A stretch of DNA of 40,216 nucleotides, from the NCBI RefSeq assembly GCF_005503555.1, contig NZ_SCNG01000010.1:1-40216 (forward strand), in the 5' to 3' direction. A program made the translations under genes and the position numbers. The notes under the pieces were generated by a model. It did not search any database. It was not told the DNA's origin and was given only the letters and a program-made list of their open reading frames with translations. Source of the stretch: Rudaea sp. 3F27F6 (GTDB taxonomy: Bacteria; Pseudomonadota; Gammaproteobacteria; Xanthomonadales; Rhodanobacteraceae). Shown piece after piece: positions 25,101 to 34,672 of this stretch (its first letter is position 1; each line of letters opens with the position of its first letter).

Positions 25101-25532
25101 TCAGACGACGGTGACCTTGACGTCGACGTTGCCGCGAATCGCGTTCGAGTACGGGCAGACCTCGTTGTGCGCGCGCTCGACCAGACGCTCGGCGACGGCG
25201 CGGTCGACGCCCGGCATCGAGATCTTCAGTTCGACGGCGATGCCGAAGCCTTTCGGGATCGGGCCGATGCTGACCGCGCTTTCGATCGTCGTGTCGGCCG
25301 GTATCTGCACCTTCTCCTGACCCGCGACGAACTTCACCGCGCCGATAAAGCACGCGGAATAACCGACGGCGAACAACTGCTCGGGATTGACGCCCTCGCC
25401 CGTGCCACCCATTTCTTTCGGTGGCTTGAGCACGACGTCGATGCGGCCGTCGGACGAACGGCCGCGGCCGTCGCGGCCGCCCGTGGCGGTGGCGTGCGCG
25501 GTATAGACTACTTTTTCCAGCTGGGTGGTCAT
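25101..25532 (-). CDS. ohr: Organic hydroperoxide resistance protein (Ohr/OsmC family)
   Basis: 142-aa cytoplasmic thiol peroxidase that reduces organic and lipid hydroperoxides. Peroxidatic Cys61 is in GYSACFIGA and resolving Cys126 in NEVCPYSNA; the partner residues Arg20 (GGRDGRG) and Glu51 (NPEQLFA) are present. Ohr-type spacing and the VCPYS motif distinguish it from OsmC. The ATG at 25532 follows GGAGC. An OhrR repressor gene usually lies next to ohr but is not seen here, so regulation cannot be read from this window. Confidence 0.95.
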   Translation of the reverse strand: MTTQLEKVVYTAHATATGGRDGRGRSSDGRIDVVLKPPKEMGGTGEGVNPEQLFAVGYSACFIGAVKFVAGQEKVQIPADTTIESAVSIGPIPKGFGIAVELKISMPGVDRAVAERLVERAHNEVCPYSNAIRGNVDVKVTVV

Positions 25533-25603
25533 GGGCTTTGCTCCATGGTGGACGAAGGGGTTGTGAAACAACATAGCGACGTCTGGCGAGCGTTCAACCG
25601 CCT

Positions 25604-25746
25604 GTTTTCCTTCTCTGTTGGGAGAAGGCGGTGCGGCAGCGCCGGATAAGGGAAAAGCATCGCCGCTGCGTAACGACATCAGAACCGCAAGGCCATTCCC
25701 TCATCAGCCCCTGCGGGGCACCTTCTCCCAGAGGAAGAAGGAAGAG
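25604..25746. repeat. Dispersed repeat copies 2 and 3 in inverted pair
   Basis: The left half (25609-25660: CCTTCTCTGTTGGGAGAAGG, then GCCGGATAAGGGAAAAGC) matches the copy at 22259-22310. The right half (about 25693-25735: CATTCCCTCATCAGCCCC, then GCACCTTCTCCCAGAGG) is the same unit inverted. Together they make a repeat of about 140 bp that fills the gap between ohr and the end of pbpC. It may act as a terminator for pbpC on the minus strand. Confidence 0.7.
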
Positions 25747-28191
25747 CTACTGCACCACGTCGACGCGCAGCCGGCGCGAATCGGCCCGGCCGCGGTCGTC
25801 GACCGCTCGCAGAGTGTACTCGCCGGGCGCGGCGGGCTGCCAGAACATCGCTTCGCCCGGTTTGACCGCGCCGACGAAATCTTCGTCGACGAACCAGTAG
25901 ATCTCGCGCGCACTCGCATCGACCGTGGCATTGAACGCGATGCGCTCCTCGCCTTCGCGGCTCGCGCGGCGCGTATACGTTGCGCCGCGTATGGGCGAGG
26001 TGATCTGCGGCGCCTGGCCGTCGTCGGCCGCGGCCGTGCAGTCGGGAATCGCAGGCGGCTTGCGCCGCGGAATGCCGGCCTGGCGAAACACCGCGGCGAG
26101 ATCGGTCGGCCAGAACTCGAACACTTCGGTGCGCGTGTGCTGCGGATCATACGGCGGGCACGCCGCCTGCCCCGTCGCCGTATCGACCACCACGGGCCGA
26201 TGCACACTGCTGACGCGGATCGGCGACTTGCCCGGGATAAACCAGGTCATGCCGCGCTGCGGGCACCACGCGTTCGGCAAATCGCCGCTGGCCAGACAGA
26301 TTTCGACGCGCTTCAAATTCTTCGGCATCGCGCGCGGCGGCTCGCGCATCTGCGCATCGCGCGCGCGCAGCGCGTCGACGACATGGAAGAACAACGGCGC
26401 GGCCGTCTCCACGCCGACGAAGGCCGGATTGCCGCTGCCGTCGAAATTGCCGACCCAGACGACGAGCACGTAAGGGCCGACGATGCCGGCCGTCCACGCA
26501 TCGCGGAAACCCCACGAGGTGCCGGTTTTCCAATAGACGGGCAGCGAACTCGGCTGTGAAATCAGCGTGTCGTCGGGACGCGGATTCTGCCGCAGCATGT
26601 CGAGCACCATGAAACTCGCCTCGTCGCTGAGCATGCGTGCGCCCGGCGCGCGCGGCTCGTCCGCACGCCGCCGCAGCGACTGCAACGAGCCGCGGTTGGC
26701 GAGCATCGCGTAGAGTTTGGCGAGTTCTTCCATCGTCACCTCGCCGCCGCCGAGCACGAGGGCGAGCCCGTAGAACTCTGCATTGGCCATGCGGCTGATG
26801 CCGGCATCCTTGAGGAACTGGTAGAAATCGGGATTCTTCAATTTCGAGGCGACATAGACCGCCGGAATATTGCGGCTGCGCACGAGCGCCTCGGTCGCGG
26901 TCACCGGGCCGAGAAAACGTCCGTCGAAATTCTCCGGCGCGAACGGACCGAATGCGGTCGGCACGTCGCGCAACACGGTCTGCGGATGCAGCACGCCCTG
27001 ATCGAAGCCGAGGCCGTAGATAAAGGGCTTCAAGGCCGAGCCCGGCGAACGCTTGGCGAGCGCGCCGTTGACCTGTCCCGCAATCGCCTTCTCGAAATAA
27101 TCGGCCGAGCCGACCAGCGCCTTGATGCCGAGATCGCGCGTATCGACGAGCATGGCGACCGCGTTGCGCACGCCGCGATCAGCAAGGTGTTCGACGTGAT
27201 TCTTCACCTGGCGTTCGAGCACGCGCTGCAGGTCGAGATCGAGCGTGGTATTGAGCACGGGCGCGGTCGAGCCGTTGAGCCGCGCATCGGCAAGCACCTC
27301 TTCGACGAAGTGCGGCGCGGCGAATGGCAGATTCGAGGGCGCGCGCAGGCGCAGCGGCAACTGCATCAGCGGCGCCGAGGCCTGGTCTTCGGGATGCTTG
27401 GCGAGCCAACGTTTGAACAGGCGCGCACGGGCGACAAACAGACGTGCATTGATGACATCGGTGCTGATTTGCGCACTTTCTCTTTGCTCGCCATTCCGGC
27501 TTTCGCCGGAATGACGAATGCTCTCAACCTCGCTCGTCGCCTTGCCTTCCGATCTTCGATTCGGCTCCTGCGGAATCACCGCAAGCGTCAGCGCTTCGGG
27601 CAGCGACAGATTCGTAACCGGCTTGTCGAAATAGATCAGGCTCGCCGCGCCGGCGCCTTCGATGTTGCGCCCGTACGGCGCATAGTTGAGATAGGCCTCG
27701 AGGATCGCGTCCTTGGAATAGCAGAGTTCCAGCTCGACCGCGCGCAGCACCTGGCGGAACTTACCACCCGGCGTGCGCGTGTTGAGCCGATACAAGAGCC
27801 GCGCAAGCTGCATCGTCACCGTCGATCCGCCCTGCCGGTTGCCGCCGCCGACATACGTGACCCAGGCGCCGCGCGTGAGGCTGAACGGATTGAAGCCGGG
27901 ATGCCAGCGGAACCATGCGTCCTCGTGCAGCAGCACACCCTGCACGAGCGCCGGCGGCATCTGCGCGAGCGGCACCCATTGCCGGTAGCGGTCGTCGCTG
28001 GCCAGGGTCAAGCGCAGCAGGCGCCCGCGGTCGTCGTAGACCGCCGTCGAACTCGGTGCGAACTGCGACAACGGCGGATGCGGCCAGAGGCGAATGATGA
28101 CCAGCGCGATGACGAGCAGCAGCGCGGCCATCAGCCAGTTCTGCCAGCGGCGAACAAAACTCGCGGTTCGCACAAACACAAACCATCTCAC
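25747..28191 (-). CDS. pbpC: Penicillin-binding protein 1C
   Basis: 814-aa bifunctional-type peptidoglycan synthase. One anchor helix about 19-37. The GT51 glycosyltransferase domain has catalytic Glu90 in HEDAWFRWHPG and RQGGSTVTMQLARLL (119-133). The transpeptidase domain has Ser385-xx-Lys388 in RSPGSALKPF, SRN (439-441) and KTG (555-557). A C-terminal PBP1C-type domain follows (about 700-814). Start is the GTG at 28191. Residues about 218-245 form a Ser/Glu/Arg-rich insertion between the two domains, coded partly by a palindromic repeat (HSGESRN); the frame stays open, so the protein should be made. It is last in an operon with alpha-2-macroglobulin, the usual partner. Confidence 0.93.
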   Translation of the reverse strand: MRWFVFVRTASFVRRWQNWLMAALLLVIALVIIRLWPHPPLSQFAPSSTAVYDDRGRLLRLTLASDDRYRQWVPLAQMPPALVQGVLLHEDAWFRWHPGFNPFSLTRGAWVTYVGGGNRQGGSTVTMQLARLLYRLNTRTPGGKFRQVLRAVELELCYSKDAILEAYLNYAPYGRNIEGAGAASLIYFDKPVTNLSLPEALTLAVIPQEPNRRSEGKATSEVESIRHSGESRNGEQRESAQISTDVINARLFVARARLFKRWLAKHPEDQASAPLMQLPLRLRAPSNLPFAAPHFVEEVLADARLNGSTAPVLNTTLDLDLQRVLERQVKNHVEHLADRGVRNAVAMLVDTRDLGIKALVGSADYFEKAIAGQVNGALAKRSPGSALKPFIYGLGFDQGVLHPQTVLRDVPTAFGPFAPENFDGRFLGPVTATEALVRSRNIPAVYVASKLKNPDFYQFLKDAGISRMANAEFYGLALVLGGGEVTMEELAKLYAMLANRGSLQSLRRRADEPRAPGARMLSDEASFMVLDMLRQNPRPDDTLISQPSSLPVYWKTGTSWGFRDAWTAGIVGPYVLVVWVGNFDGSGNPAFVGVETAAPLFFHVVDALRARDAQMREPPRAMPKNLKRVEICLASGDLPNAWCPQRGMTWFIPGKSPIRVSSVHRPVVVDTATGQAACPPYDPQHTRTEVFEFWPTDLAAVFRQAGIPRRKPPAIPDCTAAADDGQAPQITSPIRGATYTRRASREGEERIAFNATVDASAREIYWFVDEDFVGAVKPGEAMFWQPAAPGEYTLRAVDDRGRADSRRLRVDVVQ
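27493..27512. repeat. Palindromic repeat embedded in the pbpC frame
   Basis: ATTCCGGC-TTTC-GCCGGAAT, a perfect 8-bp hairpin followed by GACGAATG. It is read in pbpC as HSGESRN, the signature translation of the dispersed REP-like ATTCCGGCGAAAGCCGGAATG element found between genes in many proteobacteria. It lies in the linker between glycosyltransferase and transpeptidase domains. Confidence 0.8.
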
Positions 28192-28193
28192 GG

Positions 28194-28649
28194 CTATTGC
28201 GAGCTGGAGCCGACTTTATTCTCGCGATCGTCCGGTGATCGCGACACGCTATTCTCGCGGCGCCAATCACCGCTCTCATGAAGTAGCAGCCTGCCACCCT
28301 TGCGGATCGCTAGCCAGCTCTCGCCCTGCAGAATGATTGAATAAGTAACGTCGCTATTCCTGAATACATAACCCTGAAAATGGCAAGGAGTAACGCCATC
28401 TGCACATATCGAGTGGAGTTGTTTGCCGCGAAGCCGGATCGACTTCCCGGTCTTTCGATTGACCCCGAAGTATTCAACCCTGTCACAACCAATTACTTCT
28501 TCTTCGCAATGCTCCGTAATTCTGATGTCGAAGCTCTTGGTAGTGAAAATCAGTTCATCTTCCGCCCAACTCAAACCGCAGAGAAATTGGCTGGCCAACA
28601 CGAAAGGAAAGTACGTCCACCAACGCGCCGATCGCAGTCGTGTTCGCAT
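28194..28649 (-). CDS. Small secreted Cys-containing protein between a2M and pbpC, unknown
   Basis: 151-aa protein with a signal peptide (basic start, then FPFVLASQFLCGLSWA, cleavage near residue 29). The mature part has four cysteines (EHCEEE, IGCDRV, SICADG, TPCHFQ) that may form two disulfides, and a beta-rich pattern (GYVFRNSDVTYSIILQGESWLAIRKG). No family recognised. Its ATG overlaps the alpha-2-macroglobulin stop by one base (TGATG) and its stop is 2 nt before the pbpC GTG, so it is coupled to both. Its DNA is clearly AT-richer than its neighbours: 28441-28560 has 53 G/C of 120 by hand count, which suggests recent acquisition. The frame, signal peptide and coupling argue that it is real. 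Confidence 0.75.
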   Translation of the reverse strand: MRTRLRSARWWTYFPFVLASQFLCGLSWAEDELIFTTKSFDIRITEHCEEEVIGCDRVEYFGVNRKTGKSIRLRGKQLHSICADGVTPCHFQGYVFRNSDVTYSIILQGESWLAIRKGGRLLLHESGDWRRENSVSRSPDDRENKVGSSSQ

Positions 28650-31600
28650 CACTTTTTCGTTACCTCGATCTTCGTACCCAGCGACCTCGCCTGCACCGTG
28701 CGGTCGTACATCGACTCGCCGTACGCGGGCGGAACGACGAAGGTGCCCGCATTGGTCGCGCGAATGCGGTAGATGAACTCGGAGACGCTGCGCGTGGCCG
28801 TACCGTAGATGACCACGCGGTCGTCGCGCACGTCGGCGTAGCTGAGGTTCCAGCTCGATCCCGGCAGGCCGACCGGCGAGCGCCAAACCGGTTGCTGCGC
28901 GGGTGCGTTATTCGCGTTGTCGCCGCTCGCATCGTCGCTCGGCGCCGGCGGCGGTTGCTGCACGGCCTCGAAACCGCCGGGCATCAGGTCGACGATCGCC
29001 ACGTTGCCGATGCTGTCGACTTCGGTCGCGCGGATCTTCAGGTGCACGTCGATCTCCTGGCCGAGCGTGGCCTGGGTGAGCGTCTTGCCGTCGGTGTCGG
29101 TGAATTCGCGCACGATCTCCAGACCCTGCTTCAACTCGCTGGTCGGCGGCGTGCGGTCGTAACCGGCCTGGCTGACCGCATACCATGCGTGCAGATCGGC
29201 GGCATTGTCGACGCGCAGCGCGGTCGCCGCGGAATCGAAGGCGGCGCGGACGAGGATGCCCGCATTCGCATCGAGCGGCTTGGCCGTGCCGTCCTTGAGG
29301 ATCGCACTGAGGCTCAGCTTGCCTTCGCCTGCCTGCGCGCCGTAGGCGTCGAGGGCAAGGATGGTTTGCGCCGACGACAACGTGTTGTACCAGCCGCGCT
29401 GGATCGGCCGCACGAGATTCGCCAAAGCCTGCTGCGGCAGCGCGCGTATGCGTTCCGGGAAATGCTTGGCCAGCAGATACAAGGTCGCCGAGTCGCGGAA
29501 CAGCGAGTCGTACCAGCGCTCGAAGCGGTAGGCGTTCTCGATCGTCGCGCGGCTCAGTCCGGTCTGCAGCGGCGCGATCAGGCGGTCGGCCTCCTTGTCC
29601 TGCTTGAGCAGCTTGAGCGACGCGGCGATATAGCCGGCGACGAGATTCTCGTGCCAGTCGTTGCCTTCGAGGAACGCATCGCGCGGCGTATTGCGCGCGG
29701 CGCCGGCCGCCGCCGTGCCGTAGCTGTCGTCGAGGCGCTTGGTCACTGCGGCGATGTAGTTGGTCGTCACCGTGCCCTGACGCGTGAGCAGGTAGATCGC
29801 GAACGCGCGCTCGCGCAGGCCGGCGAGCGAGCCGTCGCTTTCGTCGGCGGCGAGCTGCGAGAGATAGCGGTTGCCGGCTTCGATCAGGTCGGCCGGGACG
29901 CGCTCGCCGCGTTCCTTGGCTTCGATCAGGAACTGCATCGCGTACACCGAGATAAAGCGCTCGGATGCCGGCGTCGAGGTCCACATGCCGAAGCCGCCTT
30001 CGCTGTTCTGGCGGGTATGCAGCACGGCATAGAGACCTTGCAGCGAGTCGGCCGCGGACTTGGATTTGTCCTTCGACTTGATCGCGCCGTACTCCGGATG
30101 CGCCGCAAACACGAGCGCAGGTACGCCCTTGCTCACGAGCTGCTCGGTGCAATAGTGCTGGAAGTCGTCGAGGTAGGCCGACAAGCCCTGCGCGAGCACG
30201 AGCGGCGTGAACGAGGCCGCGATATCGCGCTTGGCGAAGGCGTCGTAGATGTCGCGCAGCGGCTTGATGTCGGCCGAGCCCTTGCCGAGATCGCCGACCA
30301 TCACGTCGGTGCGATAGGCCGCTGCCGGGCGCACCGAGACTTCGGTGCCGATCTTCGCCGACTTGTCCGCGTAGTGCGCCTGGAAGCTCAGCTTGGCCGG
30401 GCCGAGCACGCTCTTCGCGCGCAGCTTGTAGGTCAGCACGCCCTCGCGCATTTCGCCGAGCTTGATTTCCTGCTGGTGAGAGTCGGTCACTGTTTCGAGT
30501 CCCGGCGACAGTTCGAGGCCGACGGCGATCGGCACGTCCTTGCCGCCGAGTCCGGTCAAGTTGTTGGCAACGCCGACGCTGACTTCGAATTCGTCGCCCG
30601 GCGCGACCATGTTCGGCACGTTCGGCGACAGCACGAAGTCGCCGCGCACCGTCGTCGCGTTCTGGGTGATGCCGATCTTGTCGGCGCGCACGGCCACGGC
30701 CATCACGCGCAGCTTGCCGTTGAAGTCGTCCGGCACGGTCCAGGTGAATTCGCGGCTGTCCTTGATGTCGACGATGCCCGACCACCACGCGACCGGCTCC
30801 TGGCGCTTCTTCTTGAACGGATTGAGGTGGCGTGCGAGTAGCTCGTCGGCGTCGCCGCCCGGGGCGGCCATCGCGATCAGCTTGGAGAACTCGGGCAGGA
30901 TCAGATCAAGAATCTGGCTGGTCTTCACGTCGAGCATGCGCTTGCGGAAGAAGAAGTCGAGCGGATCGCCGAGCTTGTAGCGCGCAACCTGGAGGATGCC
31001 CTCGTCGACCGCGAACACGGCGATGCGCGCCGACTGGGCGACGTCGACCTTCATGTGCAAGGTATCGCCGGGCTTGACCAGGGTCGGCACGTCGATCTTG
31101 GTCACGTCGCGGCGCGCGTCGCGGTTGACCGAGAACGGCACCACGCCGTAGCTCAGCGGCGACATGAAAATCTCGTCCGAGGACGGATCGCGCACGAACT
31201 GCACGTTGATGTAGCCGTTGCCCTCGAAGTCCTTCGGCACGGTGATCTTCTGCACCGAGCCCGAGGTCGCCGCCTTGAACCACTGGTGCGCGTAGACCTT
31301 GTCGCGTTCGATCGTGATGAGGCCGTTGCCGGCATACGGTGCGCGGATCGCGATCTCGACCTCTTCGCCTGGTGCGTAGTCGTGCTTGCTCAGCGCGAGC
31401 TGCAGCTCGGCGTTACGCTCCAGCGAACGAGTCAGATTGGCCTCGCCGGCGACGCTGTAGTCGACGCGGTTGAGTTCTTCGCCCTTGGCGTTCTTGACCA
31501 CGAGGGCGAAGCTGCCGGGCTTGTCGGTCGGCAAGGCGAAGTCGCTGCCGGCCGCGGCGATCGACAGCGGCGTCTCCGACACGGCGATGTCCTTGCCCTT

Positions 31601-34600
31601 CGACTCGTACTTGTACACGCCCGAATCCTGCTTGGTCAGGATCGACACGTAGCGGCGCTCGATGATCGCCGCCTTGAGCCCGGCGACCGCGATCTTCTTC
31701 GCGCTCGCGTCGATCGCAATCAGATTGACGCTGCGCTTGGCGTCGCGCTGGACGAAGCCGAGATCGCCGTCGGTCTTCGCGCCGACCAGATAGTCGAGCG
31801 AGGACACGAGCTGGGCCGCCTGCCCGGCGACGTTGCGACCGCCCTCGGCCTCATAGCCCTTGGCGAAGAAACGCAGCATGTAGGTCGCGTTGGCGTACTT
31901 GGACAGGTCGAGCGCGAACTCGGCCTCGCCCTTGTCGTCGGTCGTGCGCTCGCCGAGCGGATCGGAATAGCCTTCCTTCGCGCGCTGCGGATCGAAGAAA
32001 CGATAGTCGGCATAGCCGCGGAAGCTCGGAATCGACGGCGTCAGGGTCAGCGTCGCTTCGACGCGGCGGTTCTGCGCGGGCGTGCCGAACAGGTTCTGCA
32101 GCGAGAACAGCGCCTTCAGCCCGTCGGGCTTTACCCAGCCGTCGGGCGAGGACGCCGACAGGCGCGCCTCGGCCTTCATGCGGTCGGGCAGGAATTCCTT
32201 GATCTGCACGCTTCCCGAGCCGATCTGCGCGTCGGCGTGGCCGTCCTTGGAAATATAGACGTTGACGTTCCAGGTGCCGGTCGGTGCGCTCTCTTGCGTG
32301 GTGTAGTCGACGCCGAGGAAGCCCGCGGTGTCCACGCGCAGCTTGCGCGTGTCGACGACCGTGCCGCGCGCGTCGGTGATCTCGGCGATAAGCGGAATGC
32401 CGTCGAGCGGCTTGCTCCAATCGGCCGCGCGCACGATCACGCCGACATGGAAAGTGTCGCCGGGCCGGTAGATGCCGCGGTCCGAGAACAGGTAGGCCGA
32501 CAACCGCCCTGCATTCTTCGCGTTGCGTTCACCACCGATGTCGAAGCGCGAGAAGTCGAGCGAGCGGTCGCGCTCGCCGATCGGCAGGAACGACAGGTCG
32601 TCGCCCTTGCGCACGACAAACATGGTCGGCGTTTTCTCGCGCTTCATCGCGTCGAGCGGATCGACGTGGACATGCCCGGCCGAATCGGTCGCGCGGCTGA
32701 TCAGGGTCTGGCCGTTCTTGCCGATGACGTCGACGTTCGCACCTTCGACCGGCATGCCGTGGGCGATCGACTGCACATAGAGATCGTAGCTGCCGTCGAG
32801 CGATTTCTTCGTGATCATGCCGAGGTCGGTGACGACGATCAGGCGTGAATCTTCATTCGGCATATCTGCGAAGCCGCCCGCATTGTTCGCGTCGCCCTCG
32901 CCCTCATTTTCCGCAGTCGATTCGCTATCAGCTTCAGGCTCGTCCGCATTCGGATCGGGCTCGGCCTTCTTTTCCTCTTTCTGCAGCACGCCGAGCTTGA
33001 GCAGGAACACGCCATGCTTCGCATTGGCACCGCTGCCGAAATACTTGCCGAGGTCGACGCCCTCGAAGCGCGCCTTGGCCGGATCGCCTTCGTCGAACGG
33101 TACCTTCTGCACGAAGCGCTCGGCGATTTCGTCGGGGCTGAGCCGGCCCAGGTCGGGCTTGGCGTAGGTGCCGTACTGATTGAACGAAACGAGGTGCTGC
33201 AACTGGTCCGGCAGCACGCGCGCGACTTCGAGCTGCATGCCGGGCATATTGCGCGCGACCACGGCGACGCGTTTGTCGCCGGACAGGCTCAGCAAGGCGC
33301 CCTCGGCCATGAAGCGCAGCATCTTCGGGTATTCGGGCACGAGCACGATCTTGGCGAGACCGCGACCGTCAACGTAGCCGCCGAACGACTTCAAGTTGTT
33401 GTGAATGCTGACGTAGAGATATGTGCCCGGATCGGCGCGATATTTGAAGCTCTGCGTTTCCGCATAGTCGCGCTCGGTCGGCACCGCTTCGAGGGCGAGC
33501 TTGCGCGAGGATTTGAGCACGTCCTGCTGGCCGACTTCACGCAGGTTCCACGCATAGGGCTGGTCGCCGCGATCGGCTTCCGGCACCTTCGGATTGAATT
33601 TCGGCAGCGCCCAGACTTCGATCGCGTGGGCGACGTCGTCGGTCTTCACCGGCTGCGAAGCATTGACCACGAGCACCTGCTCGGGCTCGAACTTGGCGTT
33701 GTCGACGAGGGTTGTTTCCACGTCGTTCATCGCCAGGCTGTAGAGGCCCGGCACCGAAATCACACCGTCGAGCGGCTTGGCGATCGCCGGACCGCCGCGT
33801 GCTGCGCGCACGTTCGCCGCGACCGAATAGGTCAGCCTCGCGTCGTCGGTGGGAATCGACAGCGGTTCGGAATGGATGAACGCATTGACCTTGCGCTCGT
33901 CGTAGGACACGCTGAATTTCTTCGGCGTCGACGACAACTTCGCGCCGGACAAGCTCAGCGCCACCGCCTTCTCGAAACTGGCCGCATCGACCGGATGCGA
34001 GAAGCGCACGTGGATCACCACCTTCTTCGCGTTCGCATCCTGCGGATCCTGGTAGAACTCACCCTGGGCGATGCTCGCGACGAACGGCGCGCTCGCGAAC
34101 TCGAGACGGTTCTTGTCGACCTTGACGTGTTCGGCGAAGGCCAGTTTCGGATCGAGGTCGACGGTGTACTTCTGCCCGACCGGCCAATCGTCCTTCGGCA
34201 AGAAATTCAATTCGCGGTCGTTGAGCCAGGTCCAGGTGCCGGCCAGTTCGGGCTGCATCGCGATGCCCGACGTCGGCGACTTGCCGACCAGGGCGATCGG
34301 CGCCACCGAACGATTGAAGACCACGTGCAGCGGATGCACGATCAGCTTGCGCGCCTCTTCGTCGTAGCCGGTCAGCAACGGCGCTTGCACGTTGAACGTG
34401 GCCGGTATCTCGGCCACCGGCCGCGGCCGGTCGCGCCACGCGCGGTAGCCGAGGCCGCCGCCGACGAGCAGCACGATCAACGCGGCGAGTATGCCGGCGG
34501 AGCGCGCCGGGCGCGCCTGCACCGCACCGCCGAGCCGGCCCCAGCCGGCGCCGAGCGCGCGCATCCACGGCGGCGCATCCCAGCCGAGCCGGCCGAAGAA

Positions 34601-34672
34601 GAACGACAGCACCGCACCGACCAGACGCAACAGCATCAACGGCAGGTTCCAGATGAAATTCAGCAGCCCCAT
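28649..34672 (-). CDS. Bacterial alpha-2-macroglobulin (PBP1C-linked, YfhM-like)
   Basis: 2007-aa periplasmic protease trap. The thioester motif CTEQ is present (Cys1508-Gln1511 in YCTEQLVSK), so the covalent trap should work. It has the multiple MG domains and the thioester (TED-like) alpha-helical domain of the family, e.g. MYVSIHNNLK-like strands, DRGIYRPGDTFHVG (MG region), VVWWSGIVD-like bait-proximal block and WTVPDDFNGKLRVMAVA. The N-terminus has two hydrophobic segments (about 5-26 and 58-76) and no lipobox, so it is anchored by a membrane helix instead of a lipid as in E. coli. An acidic low-complexity stretch lies at about 563-600. It is longer than E. coli YfhM (about 1650 aa). Cotranscribed with the small gene and pbpC; in this pairing the trap is thought to guard a breached envelope while PBP1C repairs the wall. 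Some motif wording here is approximate. Confidence 0.92.
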   Translation of the reverse strand: MGLLNFIWNLPLMLLRLVGAVLSFFFGRLGWDAPPWMRALGAGWGRLGGAVQARPARSAGILAALIVLLVGGGLGYRAWRDRPRPVAEIPATFNVQAPLLTGYDEEARKLIVHPLHVVFNRSVAPIALVGKSPTSGIAMQPELAGTWTWLNDRELNFLPKDDWPVGQKYTVDLDPKLAFAEHVKVDKNRLEFASAPFVASIAQGEFYQDPQDANAKKVVIHVRFSHPVDAASFEKAVALSLSGAKLSSTPKKFSVSYDERKVNAFIHSEPLSIPTDDARLTYSVAANVRAARGGPAIAKPLDGVISVPGLYSLAMNDVETTLVDNAKFEPEQVLVVNASQPVKTDDVAHAIEVWALPKFNPKVPEADRGDQPYAWNLREVGQQDVLKSSRKLALEAVPTERDYAETQSFKYRADPGTYLYVSIHNNLKSFGGYVDGRGLAKIVLVPEYPKMLRFMAEGALLSLSGDKRVAVVARNMPGMQLEVARVLPDQLQHLVSFNQYGTYAKPDLGRLSPDEIAERFVQKVPFDEGDPAKARFEGVDLGKYFGSGANAKHGVFLLKLGVLQKEEKKAEPDPNADEPEADSESTAENEGEGDANNAGGFADMPNEDSRLIVVTDLGMITKKSLDGSYDLYVQSIAHGMPVEGANVDVIGKNGQTLISRATDSAGHVHVDPLDAMKREKTPTMFVVRKGDDLSFLPIGERDRSLDFSRFDIGGERNAKNAGRLSAYLFSDRGIYRPGDTFHVGVIVRAADWSKPLDGIPLIAEITDARGTVVDTRKLRVDTAGFLGVDYTTQESAPTGTWNVNVYISKDGHADAQIGSGSVQIKEFLPDRMKAEARLSASSPDGWVKPDGLKALFSLQNLFGTPAQNRRVEATLTLTPSIPSFRGYADYRFFDPQRAKEGYSDPLGERTTDDKGEAEFALDLSKYANATYMLRFFAKGYEAEGGRNVAGQAAQLVSSLDYLVGAKTDGDLGFVQRDAKRSVNLIAIDASAKKIAVAGLKAAIIERRYVSILTKQDSGVYKYESKGKDIAVSETPLSIAAAGSDFALPTDKPGSFALVVKNAKGEELNRVDYSVAGEANLTRSLERNAELQLALSKHDYAPGEEVEIAIRAPYAGNGLITIERDKVYAHQWFKAATSGSVQKITVPKDFEGNGYINVQFVRDPSSDEIFMSPLSYGVVPFSVNRDARRDVTKIDVPTLVKPGDTLHMKVDVAQSARIAVFAVDEGILQVARYKLGDPLDFFFRKRMLDVKTSQILDLILPEFSKLIAMAAPGGDADELLARHLNPFKKKRQEPVAWWSGIVDIKDSREFTWTVPDDFNGKLRVMAVAVRADKIGITQNATTVRGDFVLSPNVPNMVAPGDEFEVSVGVANNLTGLGGKDVPIAVGLELSPGLETVTDSHQQEIKLGEMREGVLTYKLRAKSVLGPAKLSFQAHYADKSAKIGTEVSVRPAAAYRTDVMVGDLGKGSADIKPLRDIYDAFAKRDIAASFTPLVLAQGLSAYLDDFQHYCTEQLVSKGVPALVFAAHPEYGAIKSKDKSKSAADSLQGLYAVLHTRQNSEGGFGMWTSTPASERFISVYAMQFLIEAKERGERVPADLIEAGNRYLSQLAADESDGSLAGLRERAFAIYLLTRQGTVTTNYIAAVTKRLDDSYGTAAAGAARNTPRDAFLEGNDWHENLVAGYIAASLKLLKQDKEADRLIAPLQTGLSRATIENAYRFERWYDSLFRDSATLYLLAKHFPERIRALPQQALANLVRPIQRGWYNTLSSAQTILALDAYGAQAGEGKLSLSAILKDGTAKPLDANAGILVRAAFDSAATALRVDNAADLHAWYAVSQAGYDRTPPTSELKQGLEIVREFTDTDGKTLTQATLGQEIDVHLKIRATEVDSIGNVAIVDLMPGGFEAVQQPPPAPSDDASGDNANNAPAQQPVWRSPVGLPGSSWNLSYADVRDDRVVIYGTATRSVSEFIYRIRATNAGTFVVPPAYGESMYDRTVQARSLGTKIEVTKK

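Noticed and set aside
27493-27512. Frameshift or pseudogene in pbpC caused by the repeat
   Set aside because: The frame is open across the repeat and all downstream transpeptidase motifs are in frame.
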